This document shows, piece by piece, positions 22,133 through 33,800 of a stretch of 52,620 nucleotides of DNA. Below the pieces are notes generated by a model. That model saw nothing but the letters and a program-made list of their open reading frames with translations, was not told the origin of the DNA and did no database searches. The position numbers were made by a program, and so were the translations under genes. Every line of letters begins with the position of its first letter. Position 1 is the stretch's first letter. The stretch is from Mesotaenium endlicherianum (taxonomy: Eukaryota > Streptophyta > Zygnematophyceae > Zygnematales > Mesotaeniaceae): assembly GCA_009602735.1 (NCBI GenBank), contig WELA01007589.1, forward strand, positions 511,468-564,087, written 5' to 3'.

Positions 22133-23046
22133 TTTGTACAGTACAGAGACAGAGCTCTGCGAGGAAAAGAAGACTAGTAAAAAATGCAGCCTTCGTGTAA
22201 TAAAACAACTACCGTAGTTGTCACAACCAATATGCCTCTACAATTGTCAACAACGGATAGAGTGGATAAAGCAAGCGAGAAGGCTTCCAGTCTCCTGATG
22301 GGAGTGTACGCGCGTAGGTACAGACGAACAGAACATGTGAAGCAGAATTGACCCGTGTACGAACAAAGAACTTGGCGGAGACCTTGTGGCCACTTGTGGC
22401 CTCAAGAAACTGGAGGGCAGCTATTGACAGCCATCTGAATCTCTAAGCTGCATCGTGGACCAGAAGGGACATGATTGGTCTAAGCGCGAAATCCGCAAAA
22501 ATGATACAAATATACTCACCATTGATTCCCGTGCTGCGGGGTTCCTATGACGGGAATAATGTAGGTAGTCGTACATACGCGACTCGCGACGTTCGTAACA
22601 ATACATGACCGCATGCACGTAAGTATTTAGTATGGAATATGTACTAGTATAATGTAGGCGTGCCCCAGCGTGCCCCCCAGGGCCCCCACCCTTCCATGGT
22701 CAACGAGTGTCGAGGTGGTTCGGGGTGATATTAATTGGAAAGAAACGGAACGACGAAGGTCGACCTTCACTTACGACTGACGAGTCACGCACGACTCACG
22801 AGTCGTTCCCAATACACTAGCTCGGCTGAGCTCGGCTCGGTCCGGCTCTGTCCGGCTCTGTCCCCGGCGTCTTTCCCCCATTGCCCCCCATGGGCCATGA
22901 CCAGTATGCATCTTTTCACTCCTGCAGCTTTAATTTTAAAGCTGAAGCTCTTGGAGTCCTGACTCCAAACCCAGCTACCCGGTGTAGAAACGACATGCGT
23001 TTTCGAATTTCCTTTCATGGCCTTTGATGTGTGAAGTGTGACAGCA
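22133..23046. promoter_or_regulatory. Divergent promoter region CSP41b-like / MOCS2A-like
   Basis: About 0.9 kb between two divergent start codons, so it should contain both promoters. Short G-rich and CGGCT-type direct repeats occur at about 22825-22865 (CGGCTCGGTCCGGCTCTGTCCGGCTCTGTCC). A GAGGTGGTTCGGGGTG motif at 22711-22726 is shared with a tandem repeat near 50031. No certain TATA box was assigned. Confidence 0.45.
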
Positions 23047-23301
23047 ATGTCAACGATCTCAGTAAGAGTGCTCTTTTTTGCCAGGGGCAGGGAGCTGTCG
23101 GGTACCAATGAGAAAGTTGTGCAATTGCCCACTGGGTCAGATTCTTCTGTGCTGACGGACGAATTGCTGCGGCAACATCCTAGCTTACAGGAGATTCTGA
23201 ATTGCGCTGTCTTAGCTGTTAATCAGATATATGTCACCTCGCCTGTGCTCCTTAAGAATGGTGACGAAGTCGCTCTTATTCCCCCGATTAGTGGTGGTTG
23301 A
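23047..23301 (+). CDS. MOCS2A: Molybdopterin synthase small (sulfur carrier) subunit
   Basis: An intronless 84-residue ubiquitin-like protein starting MSTISVRVLFFARGRELSGT. It has the MoaD/ThiS layout: the beta strand VRVLFFARGRELSG, the helix LTDELLRQHPSLQEIL, then LAVNQIYV, the LLKNGDEVALIPPISGG end and a C-terminal Gly-Gly. In this family the terminal glycine is adenylated by the MOCS3/CNX5 enzyme and converted to a thiocarboxylate, which donates sulfur to precursor Z in complex with MOCS2B/CNX6 in the cytosol. Length (about 80-100) and ending are typical (CNX7 in plants). The ATG at 23047 is the first in frame giving a family-like start. It is divergent from the CSP41b-like gene. Confidence 0.93.
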   Translation: MSTISVRVLFFARGRELSGTNEKVVQLPTGSDSSVLTDELLRQHPSLQEILNCAVLAVNQIYVTSPVLLKNGDEVALIPPISGG

Positions 23302-25414
23302 CCTTATAGTTTCTGTATGTGAAAGGAAACCATAGAAGCATGTGCAGAATCAGAAGACGTATGCAGGAAATGTGACGCCACCTGTTTCATATGTTGTTTA
23401 GTGCTTTGTCTATCTCTTGGCATTAGCCCCGGAGAACGCTCGATACTTTACTACCAGCCCAGAGAACGACTATGAGTTAGTACTTTTTGGGAAGAGCAGG
23501 CGAGGTGATGTGACATTCCATAGGACTTAAGAAAATGAAGGTACAGGTAAAACCCTCTTTCTTGGCCGACTATTCAAGGGGTCGAACATCCCAGCTGAGC
23601 TCCATAATTAAGCGGAGTTGTTATTCTGGGCTGGCATCTCCTCGAACTTGAGTTTCTTAGTGTCAGTTTCTCTTTCAGGTTGTTTAGTTGGCAAGACTTT
23701 GCAGGTCTACTACCATACTGTAGGAGGTTTGAGATTCCGAAAAATGTATAGTCCAGATATGCGGACAATGTACATGTTTCAGTTCAGTTCTCCAGAACCT
23801 TTTACTATCTAACTTTGTCCTTGTTTGGGCAGGGCGTGTCCACACTGTGAGGATACTTGCCCCCTCTGTCCCCTGCTGGCAGAGTCTACCCATCTTCATG
23901 CTTGATTCGATGAAAGACATTGTTTCTACGCGTTTTGCGTAGAAACAGAACAAGTTCACCCTCGATTTTGTATTTTTTCTAGAATACCTGATGGGCACCA
24001 TTATGGTCACCAACACTGGAGAAAGTGTAGTATCCGCTTGCCAGGCCATCTTGTATGTCGAGCACATCCTGCTGAATGTTTTACATGAGATGCTGGTGCA
24101 AACATAGCTGAGGTTTAAACCCTACTGTACTCTAGAATAGTGTAGGGTAATGAGAAGCACAAGTCGGTGACTATGAGAGATGGCTGTCGCCAAATTGTGT
24201 TCCAGTCATCAAGTATAGCATAAGGTATACTGTCGCCCGGGCCAGCTTGCTCCCGCAGAATTTGGCCCCGCCAGGCATGTTCTTTCTCATGGCTGGGGGG
24301 AATGAAAAGGCAAGCAGCAGCATGTTTGTGCTCCCTGCAGGCTGCAACTGCTGTCAGCGTGCAGCAAGCCCTCTCCCATGCAGTGCTTTGCAGGGAGTCA
24401 GATTGCAAGCGTTGTAGTGAAGGTTTCACTGCCCGGCTCGTCATTGGCTGCAAGGCAAGCCATGTAGGCCCCGCTCGACGGCAAGTGTGGCCATGGCCCA
24501 TAGGTGTCTCCAGATTGACGTGCATGCTCGAGCTAGCAGCGTGGAGAGGCCCAGTTTGGATAGACCAAGTGCCGTGCGCCAGCCGTAATGAACAGCAGAC
24601 AGGCAGCGCCGTGTATCTTGCTAGAGTACCGGTCATGTTACGAATGTGCCGTTAATTTCGGTGCACCATCTGCTGCATATTGGGACAGCGACATGAGGGA
24701 GATTGGCGCCGGCCGTACTAAGCGAGCTGGTTGCTACTCCCGGAGTGCACCGCTTATGCTCCAAGTGAAGCAGTCTCTATGCATCATTCTACGACTCAGA
24801 TTAGCACACCTCTTACCAGCATGCCACTCGCTAGTGTGGACAAAACTCCACTCCTACTGCTCCTGTAATTAAATATAAGGACACGAAGCATGCCAATTTC
24901 TGCGCTGATCTGAAGTTCATATTGGCATGTTCCTCTCCTGCTCAATGTAAGTGGAAAAGCAGCTCCCTTTCCTGGCTGACTGTATAGCTAGAGCATTTTA
25001 TTTGAAGCACCCCGCAGCTCCTGCTAGTGCTGAAAAGTGTGCACTCCCTACTGTCGACTGCTAGGCTGCATAGCAGTAGGCAGGATCACCAGCGGCATAT
25101 GCTCCACTATTTTCCAGCAACTATGACCCACCAAACAAGCTACGACCTAAGGCATTAACCACCTATACATATACTCCTGCAGCAAAGTAATATCTGTCAT
25201 CACCAGCTGCCGCCGGGTGTGCGTAGGCTAAGCCCTACACAGCTGCAACGCAAGCGCACATGGCGGGAGCCCAGCTCTGCAGCGCAGAATCAAGACTGCG
25301 TGAATCTCAGCAGCTAGTGTGTGCAGTGTGACTGGAGAGGCTAGTCTGAAATGAAAAATTTAGACGAGGAAGCTACTCTGAAGTAACCGAAAGAGGACCA
25401 CCCAGATAGGTTTC
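23302..25414. other. Convergent intergenic region
   Basis: Two kilobases between the 3' ends of the molybdopterin subunit gene and the PPR gene. Several open stretches exist (for example 24115-24655 on both strands), but none has recognisable domains or a convincing exon structure. No RNA gene or repeat family recognised. Confidence 0.4.
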
Positions 25415-28400
25415 CTACCCCAGGAGCCTTCTCAGCTCCTCTACGAGGCGACGAGTCTCCGCATCTGGGGAGCAGTGGGCAGCCGCAGGCAGCTTAGTCA
25501 GGAGTCCCCCCTGCCCCGCAGAGTCCAACAGCGAGCCAGACCAATTGCTGCTGCTCTCGAGCCGTAGCGCAGCCGAACCTGCCCGAGAATCTCGGGCAGG
25601 CGCATCTTCATCGTGCGGCAGCAGGAGGTGGCCGTCGGGCATACTGGTGGCGACCCGCAGGGCCTCCTTGAGGTTCCCGCCCTCTTTGTACCCCCGGATG
25701 ACGAGGTTGTAGCTCTCGGCGTTGGGCTTGCAGCTCCTCTGCATCTCACGGAGGGCCCCCCGCGCCTCCGCCAGCTGGCCCTTCCTAACGCGCAGGCCTA
25801 TCAGCTGGTTCCAGATGGCGACGCTCGGCGGGCACTGAGAGTCGTGCATCTGCCTCACAAGCTTCTCCGCCTTTGCCAGGTCCTCCACCTGCGAAAGTCA
25901 ACACAGGGTTGAGGTTTGGGCCGGCCACACAGACACCAGAGAGAAAGAGAGAAAAGAGAGCAGTCTCGTTCACATCCCAAGGGGTCGAACAACTTTGCCC
26001 CGCCCAAGCTGCAGCCCTGCAACTCGGACTCGAAAACCCTACCCCTTAAGCCTCGCCCATGCACCGGGCCCCGGGAAAACCCCCGGCCAGGAACACGACC
26101 CCCACTCAACCCCACCGCACTCAACCTCAGCTCTCCCACTGCAGATGGACTGCTGGAATGAAGGCCACACTTTACGGACCCCTACCCGCCTACCTACCTC
26201 TGCCCCCGCTCCTCCCTTAAACTCTAAACCCTAAGCTTGACACTCACACCCTCAGACCGCAAACCCTAGGCCTTGGAGGCTGGACTCCCGACCCTGCTCC
26301 AGGTCAGGGGGGAGGAATCGAGGCCATCTCAAATGGAAAGGGGGGCAGATGAGCGGCGGTCTCACCCAAACTTCTGCCTCTGCCTGGGCTGTCAGCAGCC
26401 CAGGCCAGCATTCCCAGGAGGAGGTACACAGCCCTCGGAGGGCCTTCTCCTCCTGTTAGCATGCGCTTTGGTGTAGGAATACCGGGGGAGTGCGCGCGGG
26501 TGGGAAGGAAGCAAGAAGACTTTTCTGCAACGGCAACGTGCATTGATTGCAGCACTCAAAAAAGAGGGAGAAAAAAAACACCCAAAAATAGCATTAAAAA
26601 AGAACACAAAAAAAGAAAAAAAAAAAACGGTGCAGCAGCTGCGGCTGCTGCGGAGACTCTCTCACTCAGGAGCCTCTGTGGCTGCTGCTCGACGCGAGGC
26701 CACATCCTGGCGGACTTTAGGAAGCGTGCACAAGAGTGTCAACAAGAGGGCTGGGATGCAGAGTGCACAGGATGAGGGTGAGGGTGAGGGCAAGGGGATG
26801 CCCGCAGCTTGTCAAATTTATTGCATGGCCGGAGAGGCGTGGGGAGGAGGCAGGGAGGGAGAGGGGCGCAGTGATGGGTGCCCGCCTAGCCCAGCCTAGC
26901 CCTAGGAACTCATCTCCTCCTCCCTCAATGGCTTCTTTCCCCCCCACTCCGGAACGCGCACGCACACGAACACATGGGCGGACACACGCACACGCGCACG
27001 CACGCACTGTGACCACTACACGACGAAGAAACATCTCCGAGCGAAGTTCATTCAGCACCCACAAGCCTGCCTCGACATCTCCCCCTGGTGCAAGCAGCTG
27101 TTTTTCCCCCTCCCGGATTGCCTAGGGTTTCAAGCTGTTATAAGTTTGCTAGTCAAACCGGGTGGCGAGATCTCTGAACCTAACAAGCAGAAGCTAAGAA
27201 GGCCCCCCCACAGCTGGAACAGCCTTTAAAACAGGCGCACGCAAACGCACACACGCGCACTCGCGTGTGCACACACACACACACACACACACGCGCACAC
27301 ACATCCAAGCACACATAGGTGCTTTCTTGTTCACGTCACACCCACACATCCAAGAACACACATCCAGAAGCACACACACGAGCACACACGCACGCATGAG
27401 CACACACACACACACTCTCTCTCTCTCACACACACACATGCACACGTGCACACACACGCACCTTGCAGTAGGCCGCCATGCAGGCCTCGTACGCCCGCAG
27501 GTCGCACGCGCACCCCGCCTGCTGCATGTCCCACACCGCCAGGCACGCCTCCTGGGGCTGCTCCGCCGCTAGCAGCGCGCGGATCACGGCCGTCCACACC
27601 ACCACATCCCTCTGCAGCCCCGCAGCTGTCATGCCCCAGGCCAGCCCCCTCACCTGCTCCAGCAGCCCAGCCCTGCTGCAGGCAGCCACCAGGCGGCTGT
27701 AGTCAAAGGCACTGATGGCGGGCCGCCCCTTGCCCCCTGCCTCTGCCTTCCCCTTGTCCCCTTTTCCCTGGCCATGCCCCTGGGCCTGCCCCTGCTCCCC
27801 CCCCCGTGCCTGCCGCTGCTCCTCCTCCTGCCTCTGCCCCTGCTCTGGAGCCTCCTCGGTGTGGGGCAGCACGGTCTGCAGGAGCTCCGGCAGGCCGTCC
27901 AGCTGGCGTGCCTTGCTGGCCGCTTCTATGTACAGGACGACGAGCGGGACGTAGATGGACGGCTCCATTGCAACACCGCTGCTGCTGCTGCTAGAGACAT
28001 TGCTGCTGCTGCTGCTGCTGCTGCTGGGAACCCCCACAACGGGTGGTCCCCCCACCCCACCCTTCTCGTCTACCTTCGGGGACGTGCTCCCAATGCTGCT
28101 GCTGGTGCTGCTGCCGCCGCTGCTGCTGCCAGAGAAGGACGCGAGGAGCGCATGCGCCTCGCGGAACAGCCCGCTCTCTGTCAGCGTCAGCAGCGCCGCC
28201 CGGTGCGTCGCCGGCCGCAACCCCCGCCGCCCGAACGCGCGCCTGCAGTCGCAGTAGAGCCGCATGGCCTCCTCCACGCGGCGCGCACTCCGGAGCGCGC
28301 CGATCAGCGCGCAGTGCGAGCGCTCCCCGGGCTCCATCCCGGGGATGGTTTGCATCCACTGGAAGACCCGCAGGGCCTCGTCAGCGTGCCCCTGCCGCCC

Positions 28401-29421
28401 AAGGTCGGCGATCAGCGCCTCGAGCCCGCCCCGCGTGACGCTGCCGTCGCCGCCACCCAGCGACTGCGCCAGCAATGCGTCCACGCGCTCGAGCCCCGAC
28501 GCCGCCCCTGCCCCTGCCCCTCCTCCGCCGCCNNNCGGCGAGTGCGTCCAGGTGGCGCGGCGTGGCGGGCGCGGTGGCGGCGCGGGGCGCCAGCTTGGGA
28601 AGGGCCGGGGGGGCGAGGTGGTGCGGCAGGTGGGGGGGCCGCTGCAGGTGGGGGATCGGCAGGGGCATGTTTGCAGGGTACCCCTCAGTGCGAAGGAACG
28701 CCCTTTGAGGGTCGTACTGGCTCTTCCTCCTCCCGCCCTCCTCGTCCCCCAGCCCGCCATTTTCATACCCCTCGCCCCCCGCAGGCGTGTCTGTATCTTC
28801 CCCCTCCGCATCGTTGCCTCCCTTGTGCCTGTCACGGTCGTTATTGTTGTTGTCAGATTCTCCCTTGCTCTCCTTGTCGAGGGTTCGTTTGAGCTGGCGG
28901 GGCGGCCACTTGACTGAGGGCCGCCACCGCCGCGAGCCTCGCTGCTTCGGCTGCCGGGCTTGTTTGACAGGTGGCTTGCTGGGGCCTGAGTTGAAGGTGA
29001 CGATTCTGCCAGCTGGATGCGAGAGGGAAAGCAGAGGAGCTAGGGTGTGGACTGCTTGCAGGCAGCACAGCATCGCTGCACTGCTCTCCCAAGCTGCAAA
29101 GGATGTGTGCAGGATGCAGAGGCAGCAACCTGTTAAACTTGTTCGACCCCAATAGAGGGCGGCAAGTGATTAGCTGCCGATAGGACACCAGTTTGATTTG
29201 GAGGAGACCAGCTTGACTAGGACGCCGACAGTTTGACTGGAAAGGTACCAGTTTGACTAGTGGGTGGATCAAGCTGTATGCTTCGCAAACGGGATGGAAT
29301 TAACAGAAAAGAAACTGATGATGGTGAAGGCCTGTGTTAAAACTGTCTCCACGTTCCCTGACTGTGTGGGCTCTAGAGGGAGGAAGCACCTGTAGGCAGC
29401 TAAAAGGAGAGTTTCCGCCAT
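25415..29421 (-). CDS. P-type pentatricopeptide repeat protein
   Basis: Model: exon 1 29421-29390 (MAETLLLAAY..., tentative), exon 2 29005-27462, exon 3 25888-25415 ending in a stop after RRLVEELRRLLG. Exon 2 to exon 3 joins in phase inside a repeat (AYEACMAAYCK / VEDLAKAEKLVRQMHDSQCP). Repeat-like units include GLEALIADLGRQGHADEALR, FDYSRLVAACSRAGLLEQVR, VVVWTAVIRALLAAEQPQEA, IWNQLIGLRVRKGQLAEARG and SYNLVIRGYKEGGNLKEALR. PPR proteins bind organelle RNA one base per repeat. There are no E, DYW or SMR-type endings, so it is P-class with an unknown target. The N-terminal ~150 residues are charged and low in complexity. Serine-rich and Gln/Gly/Glu-rich inserts interrupt the array. An NNN gap at 28533-28535 changes frame, so the sequence there is incomplete. 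Confidence 0.8.
25889..27461 (-). repeat. PPR intron 2 with GT/CA tracts
   Basis: The intron begins GTGCGTGTGTGTGC on the minus strand and carries alternating purine-pyrimidine tracts at 27237-27460 and 26957-27008, seen as CA repeats on the plus strand. A-rich sequence lies at about 26560-26630. No exon recognised inside. Confidence 0.6.
27970..28135. repeat. CTG/GCT trinucleotide repeats inside PPR exon
   Basis: GCTGCTGCTG runs on the plus strand (about 27978-28027 and 28095-28132) encode, on the minus strand, serine-rich tracts within the PPR protein. They mark length-variable inserts between repeats. Confidence 0.75.
28533..28535. other. Assembly gap (NNN) in PPR exon
   Basis: Three N sit in a GC-rich stretch. 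The PPR reading frame differs on the two sides, so the true missing length is not three bases. Confidence 0.9.
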
Positions 29422-30887
29422 AGCGACTTAGAAACTCATCATATGCAGACTCAAACTATACTTCAGTGCTTCTCAGCTGCTCTCACATGCTCCAATCAAG
29501 AGGCCCAGTAGAATCGTATATAATACAGAAACAATCTCTCTCGGCATCCATCCACGTTCCCCATCACTCCAAAGGTATGATGTGATGCACTATCCATACT
29601 AGAGGCCCACGAAGATCTCTTCCCCACCCTGAGGAAAGACGGGTACTGTGTTAGGTCAGGCCGCAGACGGACGACAGCAGATAATTCATCTTCTTTCTAC
29701 AGTTCGCCGAAGTAGGAGGACTACTCGCAGCAATCACGTGACTTGCACTTTTATTGACTGTTGTGCTCAATTGCTGTGGTCTGTAGCTCGCGATTAAACA
29801 CTGCAGTCTGTCGCTTTAATTGTTGTCTTTGCTTCCGCTTGCCCTCGAATCTTTCGAGAGTTTCTATGGATTGCTATGAAACTGTGTATTCACGGGACTC
29901 AGGAAAAGTTCATGCATGCGGGCATGCACGACACGTTCGAGTTGAGACAAGCGGACAAATTCTGTCAAATTTAGCCAATTGCAGCTGAAGGGTGCGTGAG
30001 TAAGTGCAGTAATTGTCGGTCTGGGTCTTTTGGCTGTATGCTGCTCTACCTGGCCTTAAGAAACGTAGTCTGTAGACCAAGGTAGACTAGTCCGTTCCCA
30101 CCTGGCTTGGCTGGGCTTAGCTTTTACACGTTTTGCTATGCCTCGTGGTGAAGAGAAGCCCGAGAATATCGCAAATGCGAAGTGCTAGGAAGTAGTGTGG
30201 GCCTGCCTGATCACTGGAAGACGAGGGCGTTCTTCCTGCGTTGTACAGCCCCTCGGCAATATCTAAGCTCAAGGATCGAATTGAGTGGTTCGTTCTCGTT
30301 GCCTACTCAATTTGGGCCACAATATCATCCAGGGAAGTTATTTGATAGATAAATTTTGAAGAAGGCACATCAACCATTACAGTTGATTCGTGTTTCATCA
30401 TGCTCTCCGTTGCTAAGGTAAGAGGCGACCTGGGTCTTTTGTTGTGAGGAATTGGAACAATGCTGTTATGAAGTTGCTAGTCGGTCATGCTTGGATCCTT
30501 GCACTATCCAAACTGCTTCCAGATTAGCTTGGAAGCTGGAGTAAGTTGTGTGACGGCCTTAACGTGATGAGGCATCATTGAAATCATTGTTAACTGTGAA
30601 CAATGTGTAATCGAACATTTCAAATACATTCTCTCACAGAGCAGGTGTTTGTACTGGCAACGTAACAGCTAGGATTAGAAGCTCTTGTGAGAATGTCTTG
30701 AGGAGCATTGAGTTTTGCAAGTCATCCACGAGATTTGGATCTTCTGTACACTTTTCTTGTGCAGTAAGCATCTTTATGAAGATAGTGGCTGCTCCTTCCA
30801 GACCGTGTAGTTCTGCTTCCTGACTCTTCTTATCTGCTCTGAGCTCAAACTTACATCCTGTCGCCCTGGTGATGGCAGGTGTTCAAT
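29422..30887. promoter_or_regulatory. Divergent spacer between PPR and beta-glucosidase genes
   Basis: About 1.5 kb with no recognised coding exon. It separates the proposed starts of the PPR gene (-) and GH1 gene (+) and should hold both promoters. Confidence 0.4.
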
Positions 30888-33800
30888 ATGCAGCAGATCT
30901 ACTCCCGGGCTGCGCTGGCAGTGCTGCTGGCGTCAGGCCTCCTGTGTCTACAACTCGCGCCAGCTGGGGGGGCGTCATTGAGAGGAGCCTATGTCCTCCA
31001 GTCAGCTTCTAGCTTATCAGAGAACCTTACCCTTCAGGTTGGCTTCGCAAAGCTTCTGTGCACCGGCTATTTCTTGCTCAACCGGGCCCAACCACACGAT
31101 GTTTTGATGCAGTTTTCAATCTTTCTATTCACCATCCAACTCCATTCGGCTGCCTTCTATCCTCTCTCCCTGGCAAAGGCTGGTTGCGTCGAGAAGCGCA
31201 TACAGCTGCGGGCCTTTTCACAGGAAGGCCAAGTGGCAGCCTACGTGAATGCCAAGAGGCAGCGACATCCTGTCAGTATAGACCGTTGCCCTTCCGTGGT
31301 GCCGCCCAGGCCATCTCCGCCCCTGACTGCCAAGTCGCAGTGTCCTAACACCGTCTTTGCATTTTTCTGAATCATCCAGCGACAGATCATCGAGGTGTTG
31401 CCATTCTGAATCCAGCCTGCAGAATAGGAACAGCTGCCGACACGAGTTTTTTTTTCTTTGAATGTTCAAGCTTTTCACCTCAGGGTAAATGTCTCGCCCT
31501 TCCTTCCGCTGGGAAAGTGCCTGGGAGAGATGCAGATCTGCATTGGCCAGCGCAACCAGCGCACTTATGAGAGAATCACAGCCCTGCCCTAGCATACATG
31601 CCTCACTGTGACAGCATCGGCCGCGATTGAGTATGCAAGGCAGCACCTTACTGAATATAGATGGGCTCTGACCCACCCTTGTCCTCTCTTCCTTCCCCAA
31701 TCTTCCTGACTCTCCCCCTTTAAAAAAATGATAAATGAAGTTGGGTATCATAAAGTCAAAGAAAGAGGGGAATTAAAGGAACAACTTCAACAGAAATTGG
31801 ATTGGGGGTTGTTATTGTGCAGCTTCCACAGGGATGCGCCGTGGATCTGAACGGGGGGCCCAGCCGGTCCGAGTTCCCGCCAAATTTCACCTTCGGGACT
31901 GCCACTGCTGCCTACCAGGTCTGACAGATCCGCCGCAGAAAAAAAGCAGTAGCATCTGTTATCTTGTACGTGTGTAAGAGACTCTGTTTTTTATTTTTCG
32001 TCCAAGTGTATCTGCACGCGTGCATCTTGTTCCTTCCTTGTGGTTAATCGTGACAAGCATTTTTTGCCCCCAATAGTACTCATCTTTTCACTTGATTATT
32101 ACACTTATTAACCGTTCCTGCTTAGCGGTAGCCTTTCCTCTCCCGACTTGTATGTATGCATGCAAGGTGCACACACGTATGCCTGCAGTCCCCTATTTTT
32201 TTCTGCCCTTGTTTTAAGTGTCTCTTGAAGATGCGCATGAGGTCCCCCACGGGTCAGTCTCGTGTTACCCAGCCCTGGCTTGAAAGAGATCTCACGAGTG
32301 TAGTGAGCTCTCGCCAAGTGGCAAGAAGTGGCGCAGTCCCGCCCACCCCCCCCAAGTATGAGTTAAGCATGACAGCCTGCCGTGCGTTAGGCACCTGCCC
32401 CGGGAAGAAGCTGCTGACGTGGCGTGAATGCAAGTGTCAGCAGCCGGCGTGCCTCTCTCTCACAAGCCCAACAGCTGGCACCGTTTGATGGGTGGGATGG
32501 CGACAGGTGGAGGGCGTGGGTGAGGGGCGCGGCCGCAACATCTGGGATGACTGGGTGGACACTCCCGGTATCCCCCGAACCGCTTCACCACTCCACCACC
32601 GCCACCTGTCCCCCCCCCCCTCTAGGAGACCGTCCCTGCCTCCCAAGTGGCTATTGGCTCCTCTTTGCTGACTCCTGGGCAGAGCATGCCAGGGAGTGAA
32701 GGGTCCAGCCTAGCTTAAGCGCGCGCGTGCCTTTGTCTGTGTCTCTGTGCTGCCGGAGTCTGCGCCTGTGTGTGCACGCATGTCTGTTTCTGCACCTCTG
32801 CCCAAGTCCCCGTCCTTGCGTGCTCGTCTGCGCCGACGCGCGCGGCCGCTGCTCCTGCTGCCTCTACGTCTCTGTCCTGTCGCTGCCTGTGATCATTCGA
32901 GTCAGAGGCCACATAAGCCTGGGTCTGATTTCAAGTCTGAGCTTCGGGTTTCGTGTCTGAGACTGTATCTGAGTCTGAGTCTGACTCTGAGTCTGACTCT
33001 GAGTCCGAGTCTGAGTCTGAGTCCAAGTCCAAGTCTGAGGCTGAGTTGGAGGCTGAGGCTGAGGCTGAGTCTAGGACGGAGGAAGTTGGCGTAGGACGCT
33101 GAGTGTGAGTCCGAGCCTGCGTGTGCACCTGTGGTTCCGCCTGTGGCACTGCTTGCGGCAACGAAAGGACCAAACAGACTTGCTCGTTACACACACACAC
33201 GCACGCACGCACGCAGAATGATCTCTCATTCCTCTGTTGTGTGCAGGCAAGGTGGCGGACGGATCCAACGCACACGTAGCGGATGACCACTACCACCACT
33301 ATGAGGTACCTCATGCTCTCTCTCTTTCTCTCATAGCTTTGAAGTCCTCTCCCTGCGTTCTCCTTGCCGGCGTTATTGCTGCTTGTGTGAGCATGGAAGC
33401 GGGTGCATCAACCTGCATTGTCTTGAGCACGGGCAGGTGAAGGATATAGTGCTTGGATGCTTGTAAGAAGAAAACAAAACAGAGATTGTGTTGCCTATTT
33501 CGTGCCAGGCAATATGCATCGTCTGTATGTTGGACTCTGAATCATATGCGCTGTGTGTGTGTGAGAGAGAGAGAGAGAGAGGGAGAGTGTTGTATGTGTG
33601 CGCGTGTGTGTGCACACGCGCGCCGCGGGCGCACGTGCGTGTGCGTGTGCGCGTTGGTCTTGATGTCTGCGTACACGTGTGCGCGGGTATGTGCATGTGT
33701 GTGTAAGTATTTGTCTGTAAGAGCGAGATTATATGTGTGCGTGCATATGTGCGTGCATATGTGCTCAGAAGTACGTGTCATGCTTGTGCTGCCTCGGACG

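Noticed and set aside
24115-24655. Overlapping open frames of 117-173 codons on both strands
   Set aside because: No domain, no codon signal and no splice structure; likely chance frames in the 3' intergenic DNA.
27194-27597. Cys/Val/His-rich open frames around 27.2-27.6 kb
   Set aside because: They are translations of GT/CA microsatellite in a PPR intron, like similar ones at 33.5, 36.1, 37.6 and 41 kb in GH1 introns.
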